Shown one piece after another: positions 47,801-60,454 of a stretch of 64,000 nucleotides of DNA; within the stretch, counting starts at the first letter, position 1; every line of letters begins with the position of its first letter. The notes beneath the pieces are model-generated. The model did not search any database and was not told the DNA's origin. It saw only the letters and a list, made by a program, of their open reading frames with translations. The translations under genes and the position numbers were made by a program. Origin of the DNA: Pelodera strongyloides (lineage: Eukaryota > Nematoda > Chromadorea > Rhabditida > Rhabditidae); assembly GCA_036852015.1 (NCBI GenBank), contig JAANDG010000185.1, forward strand, positions 62,001-126,000. Direction: 5' to 3'.

Positions 47801-48685
47801 AGACTTTTGTGGAACGTTCCTTGGGGAGGAAGCCTACGAGCCACCCCATGATTATGTGAGTATTTACCCTATCACTTAAACTAACATCCATGTGTTTGGT
47901 TGTTTAGTATAAAGCTGTCTATCTCTGAATTACCATGCACCACGCTCAGAGAAGCCCTATAGCAAGTGTAAGTTGATATTATGATGGAAAGTCTATGTAA
48001 CATTCCTGGGTATCGGTGTTAATGGTTGTTGGATTTTTCTGGATTACTACCACTAGGTTGGAGTGACAAGCTATATTACTACATTTTCGCGAAACGAAAC
48101 TTGATGTACATCTTGACTTCTTGAGTGCAATCAATCGCTGATCTATATTATATTCTAATTCGTTTAGAAGATTTCCGGTCTGGAAAGATCCGTGTTCGAT
48201 CGCTCTCTGAGGTGCCAACTAGTACATGTGAGTTTTTGTTTCTGGATTAAATTAACTATGTGCTGTGTATTTTGGAATTTATGCGAGTTACACCCAAAAG
48301 CACTATTCCATGTATTGGGTTTGGGTACGGTATCCTGGAAACGTGCGTTATTTTTCAGAAACATGTGGTTCTAGTTCTAATTGAAAAGGAAACCTTCTAA
48401 ATGTTCGTGATTCGGGAGGCATAAAGTGTTGGGTGATTCCCATTTGGTTTTTTCAATGTAGAGATTGATTCCATTTTTAATATGGCATACATTCTATTGA
48501 TTTAGATTGCCTGCTCGCGTGCCGCGCACCGTTCCTCTCTGCACACGGTCGAGTTGAGTGACCTGACCCTTTGTGGCCCGTTGGGAACGGTCCATTCGGC
48601 AGACTCGACTTTGAACGAAACGCTCACCAGAACGGTGGTCTATGACGCCGAGCGCACCGTGCACCACCCGTCCTCGGCACGGTAG
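38890..48685 (+). CDS. spd-2: SPD-2 / CEP192-like centrosome scaffold
   Basis: Recruits pericentriolar material and the centriole-duplication kinase to centrioles (established for SPD-2/CEP192). 23 exons, 902 codons, all phases agree: 38890-39016, 39253-39354, 39539-39614, 39937-40027, 40366-40455, 40827-40926, 41086-41153, 41654-41857, 42219-42311, 42462-42545, 42697-42782, 43016-43192, 43558-43809, 44497-44595, 44801-44875, 45256-45331, 45794-45937, 46271-46413, 46718-46820, 47205-47368, 47741-47855, 48168-48227, 48506-48685 (TAG). Length is close to C. elegans SPD-2 (about 820). Residues 1-540 are low-complexity, Ser/Pro-rich and disordered (e.g. PPPPVPPVPHQNQ, SPSAMSRSRSSSR). From about 550, an ASH/CEP192-type beta domain is visible: LTFEQRRMYFGFVDCHQ, RLKVTNARSDDVVMDISL, HIPVEFRPDELARFGNCL, YSIPLVGSGG. 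The start MMSYEKYLDF follows a possible TTTTGAG acceptor. An extra 5' exon is possible (see 38,668). Confidence 0.88.
39649..39750. repeat. 52-bp tandem duplication in spd-2 intron 3
   Basis: Two units containing ATTGCTATCGAAAACTACGG and GAGAACCCAAAACAG differ at only a few positions. Confidence 0.9.
43930..44330. repeat. 157-bp-arm palindrome with hammerhead-like core on both strands (family F)
   Basis: Arms 43930-44086 and 44174-44330 are complementary over 157 bp with two mismatches noticed. The loop is 87 bp. Each arm holds CTGATGA, 12 nt, GAAAC (plus strand 44232-44255; minus strand 44028-44005), followed by an AATAAAAA word, like the 3' tails of Penelope-type retroelements. It lies in spd-2 intron 13. 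The two arms produce the same spurious peptide on both strands. Confidence 0.9.
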
Positions 48686-50627
48686 TCTGATGCTAAACCG
48701 ATACTACACGTATGCTTGGTTCTTTCTACATTGATCTGTATTTTTGTAGTATATATGACTTGACTTCTTTGTTTATGAGTATTGGGAGCGCAACTGGACC
48801 TAACATAATTGCTACATCGTTGTGGTTTGCAAATGCAAATTGCAAATTGCAGTGTAAATTGAATTTGGGTATAAGGAGATTTCCGTCTATTATTATCTGA
48901 ATCGATCTCGTGGTCCAGTGTTCTCTGATATGATATAAACGATATGATATAAACATAAACAGGACGTTTCGTGGCGTCTCTAGTAGAATTCGTTTTTTGT
49001 CTTTTGTCTATTTTTTTTGTTATGTATAGCACCGACAAACTGACTAGCTGACTTATTGGAGTATTTGAATTTTGAATTTTGAATGCGGACTTTACCCGTA
49101 CATTTTTGGTCGTATTGTAACTATGGAGAGTTTAGCTTGTTTTTTGATACTATTAATCCCAACATGATCGTTTTTTGACTGTGAATTAAGATCATTTATT
49201 GAATACATTCTTTTGGGCGTATACGGTAACTTTGTACCTTTATTAGTACGCGTATTACTGTAATATTCGATTTGGTATGACGTAGTATGATTTACCACTT
49301 TAAAACCGTTCCCTTCATGCAACTCTAGAATTGAGTCGAAGTGGAATTTTAAAGATACTTCTTATTCTTTTTTTGTTTATGATATACTAACATGAACTGC
49401 TTGTGTTGCATGTACTCGTTTGAAAGAGTTGCTCTTTTTTTACACGATATTTTAAAATTTAAACCTTTTTTTGGTTTTTATTTATACTAGTCCTGTCTAG
49501 TAGAGTAATTAGTTTATCATTGAATTGAATTGATTCTCATTTGTTTAGAGTGTTTGTCAACATCAATAGATATTCTGGTATGGTAGTGTTTTTTATTGTG
49601 TACGATTCATGAACGTCTGTAAGTCTGTATATTCATTTGGAAAGTGTAAGACGATTCGTGCTATGGTGACCTTAGGTTCTGTATTTAAATATTCGGTAAA
49701 TGTTTGTTTCGTGGGTATGATCATTTGCTTCTTCAATAAATGGTTGATGTGTATAATTTAAGATATTCTCTTTTTGTTTGAACATTCACTACTGGTTTTG
49801 TACCGGTGTTGTATATCGATTGATTTGTGATTGATTATTGATTATTTGTTGGTTTTCGATTTTGTTCTCCTCATTGATTTTTGGAGAAGGGGGAAGTTTC
49901 CTACTGGTTTTATGATGATGTGAAAAATTTTTTAACCATTGTTAATTATTGCCTCTTTAGAAAGGACGTTTACTTGGAATTTACGTTTCACGTTATCGAG
50001 TTGAGATTGAGATCTACCGTAATCACTATGTGTGCAGGTATCTTTTGTATTATAGTACTCGATTATTCGTGTGCCGTCTTGTTTGGTTTTAGTCTTATAT
50101 TCGTTGCCTGTAGACTGAGCCAGATCCGGATTAGTTATCTCACAGTTTTCTTGTATTTTATACGGAAAGTCCCTGGATTTTGCAGGAAAACCTCTAGTAT
50201 TCCTCTGCTTTTTTCGATATTTTAATCGTTGCGTTTGTATATTGTGTGACCGCGTAACCTGTGTGCTTTTGATGATAGCGCTATGTAAACAGGGCCTTCT
50301 CCACTTTGAGTCACTCGCGTCATGTAAGAGAGAGATAATACGAAGTTAATCCCGACTTTATGTACGTAAGTCGGGAGTGGTTTGTGTAGATTTAGAGGGT
50401 TGAGAGAAGGGAGTCAATGTTTTGTTGTGATTGAATATCATTCGATTAGCTTAGTAGTGTAGGGGGGATTTTTTGTGTACTCATCGGTTGGCTTTTGCCT
50501 TCTTTGTTTAGAAAGTATACCTTTGTTTAGATTAATCTTTCTGATTTCTAAAAAAAATGCGTTGTATTTATCTTGTTTTGGATAGTTACTTAGAAGCCTT
50601 GTTCTTATGTTATTGGCAACACCCGTA

Positions 50628-50840
50628 AGGGCGCGTTTACGATGACCGAAAGAAAGAAAAAAATCCATTTTCGGCCGTTCAGGATGGCCGAAAAGAAAAA
50701 TTTTAATACAGGAAAATGAAAAAATACAGTAATTTTTTCGGGTTTTGTCTACGTTTTTGCATTGTCTTTCAAAAGTTTTCTTTTCGCCCATCCTGAACGG
50801 CCGAAAATGGAAATTTTTCTTTCTTTCGGTCACGCGCCCT
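50628..50840. repeat. family C (GGGCGCG-ended) element, copy 3
   Basis: Flanked by TAA on both sides. The left TIR is intact; the right one has lost a few bases (CGGTCACGCGCCC). Confidence 0.85.
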
Positions 50841-52036
50841 AAAGTGAAGATTTTTGTAATTTTATTCGAAGATTGGTACTTTCCTTGTAAGATTTTATCG
50901 CATTTTTAAAAAGTAACTAGATTTCACACGTTAGTTGTTGATCTTCTCTGAGCTATCAGTGTTCACTGTTCCTTCGACCGCAAAATAGCCCAAAATAGAA
51001 CCGTGCAAATTTGGTCACTCCACTCCAGATGTTGAGATTGGGAGATCTTAGACTTTTGTGGATACCTTGGCCTCCTATCTTAAATAAATAATATATATAT
51101 TCTATGTCTAAGCAGTATTTAATTGTTTAATCTTTCCAGTTGCACTCACTGGATGGAAAGTGGATGTTTCAGAAGTTTGCTAAAATTTTGTGGTGGTGTC
51201 GGTGTTGTTATTACATTGCGCCCGTCGGGTATCCTCTCTGATTCACTGAATCGCTTTTTTGCAGAATTTAGGAGTATATTAAAAATTGACAGAAGAGATG
51301 TGAGAATCGTGTTTTTCCTGTTCCTTGAAGCTAAATTGTTCCTTCCTTTAGAAAATAAATTGGATATATTCTCTATTTTTTGTGGTTGGCCACTGGATGC
51401 AATATCAAAGGGCCATAGTCAAAGGGCCTTCAAGACGTAAAGACATTAGTCATTTTTTTGCCTATTGCCAGGGTCCTTTTATGTTTGGGGAAGTGCACGT
51501 GAGCGGGCGTATTCTTCTTTTCCGTTTATTTTATAAATGACCTTTTTTCGGGATCTTACTTCTTACAAGAGGACTTAGAATTTAGAGTATAGCTTCTGGA
51601 ATGGAAGGCTTCGTATTGGTTTTTAGATACTATTATATCTAGTACAATTGACATATAAAAAGAAGTATATGTCAGGATCAAGGCTCGTGATTAATGGCTT
51701 ATAAATAGCGTTCTGTAGTGTTTACCTTTATATCGTTATCAGTAATGGAATAGGAAATTATTTAATCAATTTAGTGTTATTGAGTTTGCTTGTTCTTGGG
51801 TGAAAGGTGGTTGTAAGTTGTGTTGTAAGTCATTTGGCGTATATTTATGAACACTTATTCGGTATAGAAGTTTAGTTAAAATCTACGCCCCTCGTTGTCT
51901 ATTAGTTTTCAAAATGCTGCCGTTATGTGTGTTGGTTATTGCGCGTGAATGTAACATGAGCTCACGAGTATGTGATGCCCCTTTCTTTGTTTTAGTTTCT
52001 CTCCTTTTATGTTATTTTACTACTCTCAAACTGTTT

Positions 52037-52058
52037 CTCTCTCTCTCTCTCTTTCTCT
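52037..52058. repeat. CT dinucleotide repeat
   Basis: A short TCTCTC tract of about 22 bp. Confidence 0.7.
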
Positions 52059-52383
52059 GTATGTTCGGTAGTTCATTAGTACAATTAATTGCTCATTTTT
52101 GTCGAGTTTTCGAAATGAATGAGAAAAGGGAGTAGTGTTACTGTAGGTGAAAACGAGTTTTGAGTTTAGTTTGTATCGATTGAAAGAGCTTCCGCCGTTT
52201 CCGGTGTGCATGGTTAAATATTGTCACTTTTGCTTGTTAGTTAGTCTAAAAAATGATTGATTGGGTGAGCTCATTTGCGTATCTTATTATATAAAGGAGA
52301 AGAGTTTACTTTTTTGTTTGTGTGAACATAACGAAATCCTTTCATAAAGAAAATTTTCTATTGTCAAAGAGCATACAAAATCT

Positions 52384-52470
52384 TTGCCGCTGGCGAGATT
52401 CGAACCCACAGCGGCGCACAACCTCTCGATTCATAGTCCAACGCTCTACCTGCTGAGCTATGCTAGCTTA
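52384..52470 (-). repeat. tRNA-like sequence (long variable region, decayed)
   Basis: On the minus strand TAGCTCAGCAGGTAGAGCG gives a perfect GCTC/GAGC D stem, the loop CTATGAA would present anticodon ATG, and GTGGGTTCGAATCTCGC forms a T arm with wobble pairs. The acceptor and anticodon stems are broken and the variable region is too long, so it is probably a pseudogene. Confidence 0.5.
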
Positions 52471-53888
52471 TCACAAGCATAATCCTCTGCCCTACATACA
52501 GCACCTTCAATAGCAAATTTGCATGGTAGCATTAGTCGAGTGGAGATCCAAACTGATTATTATACGTTTCCACAATCAGAGACGTGTGAATGTGTGGGAG
52601 TAGAAAGAGACGAGAGTTAACTTTTTGAATTGTAGCAATCATTTTGTAAATAGGGAAACAATCGGCCGAAGGCCGATTCCAACAGTCGGAGAAGAGCCCG
52701 TAGGGCTCTTCGAACGGCTGGTAATATGATAATGGTGTAAATCTGAAGTCAGACTCAAGGTAATAATATTGTTTCTGACTTCTGACGGTACCTTTTTTCT
52801 AACGATAAGTTTAAGTACCTATGGTATTTTATTTTTAATTTGTGTTAAATTTAAGCCCGACTCCGACTCGTGATCTTTTTACTGGAGTAGCAGGCAGTAG
52901 CTGCCTGATCTGCGTGTTTGTTTTCCTCTCTCAGGCAAAATTCTCTGGAATTTGTTCTTTAAAATAAACATGAGGCATGAGGGCGCTTTAACTTTCTTAC
53001 TGAAATGTTTTTCTCAGTCTCTTTGGTTTACAAAAATACGATGAACCGGCTCCTAGCTCCTACGCTTCTGTGTTTCATTGTCGTGGTAGTAATAGTTAAC
53101 AGTGAATTTTAATAATTCACCTCGATGTTATTTAACAAATAAGTAAATAAATAAATAATATAAAACATCTTTTATTTTATTATTGAAATGCGTCTCTTAT
53201 TGTTAGTTTCTGTTGGAAGTTGAATCACATCGTGCATCATGATAATCTTTTATTACTCCTTTGCAACACTTTGGCATGCCAACATTGCCAACTGGTTCAT
53301 TTTATAGCTTATCATGTTGATAGAATTCCTATTCTAGGAATTAAATTATTAGGATGTATATGTTTTATTACCAGGATATTGTTGAGATATGTGCAGTTTA
53401 TATCCGTAATATAATAGCGACTTGGACGCTTGGACCCATTGGCGTAGAATCATTTTTCAGCCTTCCATGTCTCACGTGACACAGTATCGGAATAGTTTGC
53501 AAAAAAGAATATCATTTTTCTTTCGCAATATTTATTTTTGTTTATGCTAAATGAAACTTGAGAAGATTTTCGAATTTTAGATCACCATAAGAAATTTAGT
53601 GCCAGAAGATGTTGCCACCTGTGAGAAATCAGATTACATTGCCTTTTCCTTAGTATTGCTGCTTTTGTTTAGTTTATTTAGTTTTCGCATTTATGGTGTC
53701 ACACCAAGTCACACACCGCTTGCCGTTTCCATTTCAGTTTGGCATTGAAACGTCTGAATTTTTGCGGTTGTTTCGCAATTTAAATTTAGAATTTTGCCTT
53801 TTCTATTTTGTCAGTTGATGGAAGTGTTTTGAGATGAATTGCACCACAGCAACAGCGGGTTGCCAAGATATTTTTTAAACTATATTTA

Positions 53889-54059
53889 TTAAAGCGAAAT
53901 GCTAGCCCCTTTGGAAAATTTGCATATGATAAGCAAATCCTATGTATCCTATGCTAATTTTGCGCGATCGTCCACGGCTATCGCGCAAAATTAGCATAGG
54001 ATACATAGGATTTGCTTATCATATGCAAATTTTCCAAAGGAGCTGGCATTTCGCTTTAA
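53889..54059. repeat. long hairpin element (family B), copy 3
   Basis: 171 bp. The arms pair almost completely (GCTAGCCCC against GGAGCTGGC at the base is the main imperfection). The loop is CGTCCACGGCT. TTAA occurs at both ends. Confidence 0.9.
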
Positions 54060-54639
54060 GAAAGGAGCTTTGCATCTTTTTATTGCTTTATTGTAAGTTC
54101 TCTAAAAGTCCCGTTAGTATTCTGTTACGTTTCTTAGTTTGGTTTTTTATCCTTCTTCTATTCCTTATCCCTTCTTTGTTGTGTTTTAAAGCTGTACCAC
54201 GCGTACCCTAGTACCCTTAATAGTCTACATATGGTACATATGGTACATTTGGCCCTGGTAACAAGGACCATTGTTACACGAAAAGGCGGCGTTCTGGCCT
54301 GTCAAAGGGTGTCAGGTTACAGAAAGGTGATTGACACTACAGTTTATTCGATGGCAAACAATAAGTTGATGTCACTATCAAAATTTGACCTGGACATAGT
54401 GAACTAGGAGCAGTTAGCTTTATTTATTTATTTATTCTGGCGCTATTATGGCGAAGTTCTGGCACACTAGCCGCACATTGTGGATACCATTTGTTCGTTG
54501 ATCGAGTGAATTGCTATAACTATCTTCTGGTAGACTTAACTGTATGTCTTGTGCATTCACTTTGGCGTCGTTGTATTTGGCAGCTTCTTTGTAAGATGTT
54601 TGCAGTTTCATATTGATTGTTCCTCGTTCCTCGAATCCT

Positions 54640-54705
54640 TCGTGGTGTAGTGGTTAGCTGCCTATTCAAGGGCGAAGGGCCTCGGGTTCGATTCCCACAC
54701 AGGTT
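54640..54705 (+). repeat. tRNA-derived SINE head
   Basis: A-box TGGTGTAGTGGTTAGCTGCC and B-box GGGTTCGATTCCC are nearly canonical, but no acceptor stem closes and no clean 7-base anticodon loop forms. The conserved-looking 150 bp that follows (to about 54,860) may be the SINE body. Confidence 0.5.
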
Positions 54706-55140
54706 TACTTTCTTGCTCTGCAAACCCCTGCACCATTCCTGGAGATTTGGTTTGGTCATATGACCGGGGTGCACTTTATCTTTATGTTTGTCCTTTTTGC
54801 TCTTCTGGCTCGTTAGTTGGGGTGCACTTTCACCGGCGTTCCCTCTCCCTCCCCTCATTAGGAGTGGGGGAACTTTTTTCTCCCCCTCTACTTCCCAAAC
54901 AGAGACTCATATCAGCGGGAAATGGACGATGCTTTTTTGTTCCTATCCTCAGTTCGTTCGTCAACGTTGCGGTCAAAGTGCCCTTGCGTTGCGTACGTCC
55001 TCATGATTGCTCTTTTCAACACATTTGTGTGGAGGACGATTGGTTATTGAGTTTGCATTTTTAGTCGTTATCTCTGTTTTACAAGTTTTCACTAATATTT
55101 CTGCTTTCCGACTTGATTTTAAAGGGAATTCTTTTTGGTT

Positions 55141-55321
55141 TTAAAGCGGTATGACACGTGGTTGGTGGTTTTGAAACGTGTGCACTATAAGCAGATTGTG
55201 TTCCATTTTGTGAAGGAACTGCCCAGTAGGGTATAGATTTTGCGTATAATACATAAAAAATGCAGTTTTCAATTGTCCAGCGAATCAAACATTTCACAAG
55301 CCACGTGCCATGCCGCTTTAA
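55141..55321. repeat. TTAA-flanked inverted repeat (family G)
   Basis: The ends are TTAAAGCGGTATGACACGTGG and CCACGTGCCATGCCGCTTTAA. It shares the TTAAAGCG terminus with families A and B. Two CCGCTTTAA words just to its right (to about 55,372) look like fragments of further copies. Confidence 0.85.
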
Positions 55322-56141
55322 AGTGCCACTTGCGTATTGTGCCGCTTTAACGTAAGACCCTACCGCTTTAAAGTAAGAGTGCCATTTGCACATTGTACTT
55401 ATTTCTGTCTCTGTGCAAGTAACTCGTGAGCCCTCTCTTGAATTAGCCCTCTCTTATTAAATAAGCTGATATGGTTGTCTGAACTTATAAGGGAGGTTCT
55501 GCAAGTTCTGTTACGCTCCCGTCACTCCCAGTGTTTTCTGATTTTCATTTCCGCCTGTATTTTTTTGCCTGTAATTACACAGTGCTCCTCCTTTTTATCT
55601 AAAGAATTCTTGTTTACATTAGAACTCTGCAAATTACAACACCCACACGGTGACGCAACTCTGGCTTGCGCAAGTTTTATCCGAGACCTTATCTTTAGAT
55701 CCAATCTTTTTTTTATTTGTTGAGATGTGTATATAACCGAGATCTATTGTAGTACGCGGTATTTTCTTTTCGGTATTTCGGACTAGTAGCATCAGTAAGA
55801 GCAATCAGCCATGTGTGTTATAATTTATATGTCAATGTTGTTTGGTTGAACACGTTGGCGCAAGCGCAACGGCCCATTATGTGTTGGTTCACTATGGTAA
55901 CGCCAGTTATGTCCGGTGCATGCATATAATTTGCCTATTTGACTATGGGTCGGAGGCCTTGGGAGTGTATTGTTACGTTTAGGATCGAATAGGGCACATC
56001 GAAATTTGCATATAGGTAGGCTAGGCTGTTTTCACGTCCTTTACTGATGGTGGTTTATGCTTAAGTTTAGATATACATAAGTTCTTTAATCGATTTTGAG
56101 AATTTTAAGCATACCCGTGCAGATTTTGTTAGCGACAGGTT

Positions 56142-57086
56142 GGTACTATTGTACTTTACGTGCCGCAGTGGCGTCAAAAAAAAATTTTTCCTTAAAAACT
56201 TCCTATGATATGTAATTGGCCATGCTGATTCCGAAAAAGTAGGTCACTTAGCGCCTAAGGGCTTCTTTAGGCCGTTAGCGCCTCTAACTAAAAACATTTT
56301 TGCTAAAAAGTTCCTCTTATATGTAATTGGCACTTCTGGTTCCGAAAAAGTAGGCTGTTTGATACCCAGGACCCTCTAGAGGCCATTTACACTAATTCAG
56401 TTAAGAAGTTAACAGCAGTGTGAATTTGCCCAATTTTCTGGTTGCCTAAAGTAAACTTTGAGCCAGGCCATAAACCTCGCCGGTGAGTCGGAGGTGGTTT
56501 GCGAAATTCTCTCTATGTATGATACGTTTCTGCTAAGTTTGGCGTACCGCCGTCGAGCTTATCATGCCTAATATTCTAATCGGAAGGTGGTTCAGCCATG
56601 ATCCCTTAAAATCTATGCAATATTGCAATTCCGGCGGTGGCTCGCCGGGAATGTTAGCGAAAGGAATAACCTAGCATACGTATGTAAACAACTTTTAGAA
56701 TTTCTGTTTCGAAAGTAAGTATAGCATACGAAAAATACAATAAAAGGACGCCAGCTGGGTACAGAAACAGTCCACCGTGAACCGAGTGTTAGTTCAGTTG
56801 GGAGCGGATGGAGTCCACATGAGCTTCCAGCAGCCTCTAGACGATCCTGGGTGTCAAATAGCCTACTTTTTCGGAACTAGAAGTGCCAATTACATATAAT
56901 AGGAACTTTTTAGTCGAAAAAAAAATTTGCAAAAAAATATCTTAGAGGCGCTAACGGCCTAAAGAAGCCCTTAGGTGCTAAGTGACCTACTTTTTCGGAA
57001 TCAGCGTGGCCAATTACATATTATAGGAAGTTTTTAAGGAAAAATTTTTTTTGACCCCACTGCGGCACGTAAAGTACAATAGTACC
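56142..57086. repeat. 945-bp foldback element with about 245-bp arms (family D)
   Basis: Arms about 56142-56384 and 56829-57086 are inverted copies, with outer ends GGTACTATTGTACTTTACG and its complement. Each arm itself contains two related blocks (TTCCGAAAAAGTAGG, AATTGGC(C/A)) in tandem. The central 445 bp includes a diverged family E copy (about 56,500-56,650) and no ORF. Confidence 0.9.
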
Positions 57087-58139
57087 GTTTAATCTGCTAG
57101 TATAATATATTTGTACCTCTAATGAGGGGGTTTGGTTGTCCCTCATGTGGGTGCTAGGGAATAAGTAGGTTAATCGATGTTTGGTATGTTTGCATTGGTC
57201 AGTGGAGGCAGGATTACTACTTTGGCTGGGCTGGGTTTAAACCTTTTTTTCTGGCATTTTTTTCTGAATGCGTATGCGTAGTTGGCTGTAAGTGTAAGAC
57301 TTTTTGGTTGATATATTTGAAGTTAAAACATTTCCAATATGTATTGGCAGTAGATGACACAGGTAATGAATGACCTGTTGTTTTGTTCACTACATGAAGC
57401 CACTTTTAAGGTTTCACCTTTTTTCGCAATCACGCACACACCCGTTTAGCTCAGGTGTTTCCCCTCCTGTGGTTTTGCCCGTTGGTCCCCAGGGTCCCCT
57501 GTGCAGTCCCTTTTAAAAGCCCTCTGGGGGATGAGGAGCGGGCCCTCAGGGGGCCAGAGGGGGAGAATTGATTTGGCACTTAGTGAAGGCCTGCCCACTC
57601 CTGGGCCTTTTTTTGGCTATTTTTTTGTTATTTTGTCCATAAACACGACATTGTTATGTATGGAAATGAGATGTGGCACGGCGAGCTGTGAAGGTTGACT
57701 AATTTTTGTGAGTGTTTTACAACCACAATTAGAAGAACGAAGAACTAGAGCTCGGTTATGCCTTTTAGCAATAACATGACGCGTTTGCCTTAGCGAGGAC
57801 TAACGTACATAAGTACCATTTTTACTAGAGTGGTTTTGCTTTTGATTAGATTTGACTAAAATAAACGCATAAGAAAATCGGACAGGTGACAGTAAAGTAA
57901 TAGAGGAAACGGGGAGAAGCGTATTTGATTGATATAATGTTTGAACAGGTACGAAAGTACGTACCGACGACACCGACGTATGTACGGTTTGCTGCCGGCT
58001 GCCCCGGTGCATTTTGCCTTTTTTTGGTCTTGCGCTTGACTATGTTTATGAAGCATCCTTTCGTTTTCTTCTCTGAATGGCTATTTTGTGTCATTTTCGT
58101 TTATTCTCCGGTCATGTGTTCTCCATGATCTGTCTGTCT

Positions 58140-58235
58140 CTCTTTCTCTTTTTATCTCTCCCTCTCTTTCTCTTTTTATCTCTCTCTCTCTTTCCATTCC
58201 TCTCTCACTCTCTCTCCCATCTCTCCCTCTCCAAT
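58140..58235. repeat. polypyrimidine (CTCT/TTTCTC) tract
   Basis: About 95 bp of TCTCTCTTTCTCTTTTTATC-type units on the plus strand. Confidence 0.85.
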
Positions 58236-58987
58236 TCCTAATTTCGCCATTATTGTTGACCATGTTTGTGTCGGCCCGTCCCTATATGTATCCAATGTTG
58301 TCCATCTTTTCTGTTGTCATTTGCCTGAACGGAAATATCGGTGTATCACACAGAGGTGCGTTTTATTTGTCGCTAAGTCTACCGTAACCCTTGGAGACCT
58401 GAGCCCTTCTACACCCGGTGTTTACATTTTCCAACTTCTCAACTGACAGTGTTTTGCAGCGATAATAGCCCTGGGACTGATAAAGTTTTAGCCTAAACTT
58501 GCTCCGTTGTGAAAATGGGGAGAGGGAAACACTGACTTCTACACAATTTTCCATACCTAATATCGTACGATGTATATTGCTTTAGTTTTCACTAGGCATT
58601 TGTATCTTTAATCTTTCTTTGTATGATACGGTATTGATTGTCTCCACTAATGCAGACGTAGAAGTTTGACGGTATACGGTGTTTGTATGGGAGGGTATAT
58701 CATCGAGAGAGGGAGAGAGAGCTGAAGGAAAGGTGAGAGGGGGTAAAAGAAGGAAGAGAGAGAAATCAATGATAGAGAGAGAGAGGTCGCAGGTCGCGAT
58801 GGACTAAAAGAATTCGCGTTCACACGTTCTTTCGTATTCTATTTTCTATTGAAAGGGCGATTTCCTTTCACAACTTTGATGAGACCGCGCCGCGCGGAAA
58901 TGGTAAACTGATGGCAATTGTGTGTTGGGGAAAGAAAGAAGCTCGTTCATATGAAAAGGAATGAATCACATATAATATGGGGTGTTC

Positions 58988-59024
<37 letters not shown>

Positions 59025-59035
59025 AGAGAGAGAGG
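58988..59035. repeat. GA-rich polypurine tract
   Basis: GAGAGAGA with AAAG interruptions; opposite in base bias to the tract 0.8 kb upstream. Confidence 0.85.
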
Positions 59036-59915
59036 CAGGGAGAGATAATCCCGCGCCAAAATGGGAGAGAGAGAGACTGCATGATTGTGGTTCGCTGAGT
59101 TTGAATCTGATTGGCCGATCGATAATCGGTGAAATTCTAATACTCTGTCAACCTTTTTATTGCCTAATCGTATTCTTAGTCTCCTACTTCGCCTATAAAT
59201 TGAAAATGTTTTGTGGAAGTGGATTACTTATACCTTGTACTGTTGCTGTTCTGGCCCTCCTGTCTCCTTGCCCAGTTTACAGATGGCGTGCAGCTATTGA
59301 GCCAATTGAGCGCGAAGTGAGTGCGAAACGCTATGGTATACTAGGTTCTGTTTTTTCTCCATTTTCGTCCACCCACGTCTTGATGTGTCATTCTCGTTCA
59401 GCGGTACACTATGTAACCACTGTGGATTATGGCTTATGGCTTATAACAGCTGTAATGATATTTATGAGAACTAGGAAAGTATACATAGGAATATACCGTG
59501 TGGGTGTGAACGAGCTTTGTAGTCAAGTAGTGACCTTTTTTGAATTTTATCTATGCTGTTATCTGTTGTCTTCTGGGGAAGAAAACTTTTTGTTGATAGT
59601 CGTAATGTAGCTGCTGATAACTGACTCATAAAACCTGTTCACTTTAATTTGTCTATTTAATGTTTTAATTCTGGTCGAGAATATAAATTGGGCAATTTTG
59701 CCCATTCTGGTGTTTTATGTGTTGTCTGTATAAAAGGCATTGGGCTGATTCATCATGCGTTCTATTCTATTATTGAGAACTTGTTAAAGTTGAATAAGAA
59801 TCAGAATATCACTAAGCTTCTTTGCCTTGTATGGACCCTGGGTCCTTGGTTTATTATTTTTCTAAACATTATTATTGACTTCATATTTTATTTGAGAAGT
59901 TTTTGATATTTTAGG

Positions 59916-60079
59916 TTAAAGCGAAATAGGTTTTTGAAACGCATCGTGGACAACTGAATTCTGACGTATTTATGCTAATTTGCTCAATTTTTTATTCTAA
60001 TTTATGCTCATTTGCATACGCTGCATAGAATGCTGGTGTCCACAATGCGTTTCAAAAACCGGCCAGTATTTCGCTTTAA
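59916..60079. repeat. family A inverted-repeat element, copy 5
   Basis: The left end has a short deletion (AGCGAAATAGG instead of AGCGAAATACCGGCCGG). The right end is intact. Confidence 0.85.
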
Positions 60080-60454
60080 GGAATTCAATTGCACTGTAAT
60101 ACATGTTGTGTGTTACATGTAGTAACAGTTTTATGTTTCTGGAAGGGAAGGGTTTTGTGAGAATTATTTATTTAATTAAAATTTAAACGATATGCCGATG
60201 TGGCCGTGTATTTTCCGTGGAAATTGTTGATGATCGATTTTCGCCCTTAGTGCTTTTATCTGCTTTGACGATGCCCGTGTCTCTTATTCATGTTCATCCT
60301 TTTGATTTCGATTTCTATTGACGTTTTGACTGATTGTCCCTCGTTTTGTTTCCGATATTTGTAACTGGTTTGTATTATTTGTCCCTTATTAAATTGCTAC
60401 TTCGTTACAGGGTACGACAAAAGCTCCCTCGTTCAATCAATAAATCAATAAAAG

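Larger units (their letters stand above)
48686..60454. other. long gene-poor interval rich in repeats
   Basis: Almost 12 kb between spd-2 and the tetraspan gene with no exon chain I can support on either strand. AATAAA at about 49,734 may end spd-2. It contains copies of families A, B, C, E, G, a tRNA-like SINE head, a 945-bp foldback and polypurine tracts. The longest frame (58,918-59,610, plus) starts in a GA repeat and resembles no family. Confidence 0.55.

Noticed and set aside
52384..52470. Functional tRNA gene
   Set aside because: The D and T arms form, but the acceptor and anticodon stems do not and the variable region is too long.
54747..55064. 105-codon plus-strand ORF
   Set aside because: It overlaps the body following a tRNA-derived SINE head and has no protein-like features.
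58918..59610. 230-codon plus-strand open frame, the longest in the gene-poor interval
   Set aside because: Its first third is a translation of a GA repeat, and the rest has no recognisable domain and no splice context. The hydrophobic stretches are what AT-rich DNA gives by chance.
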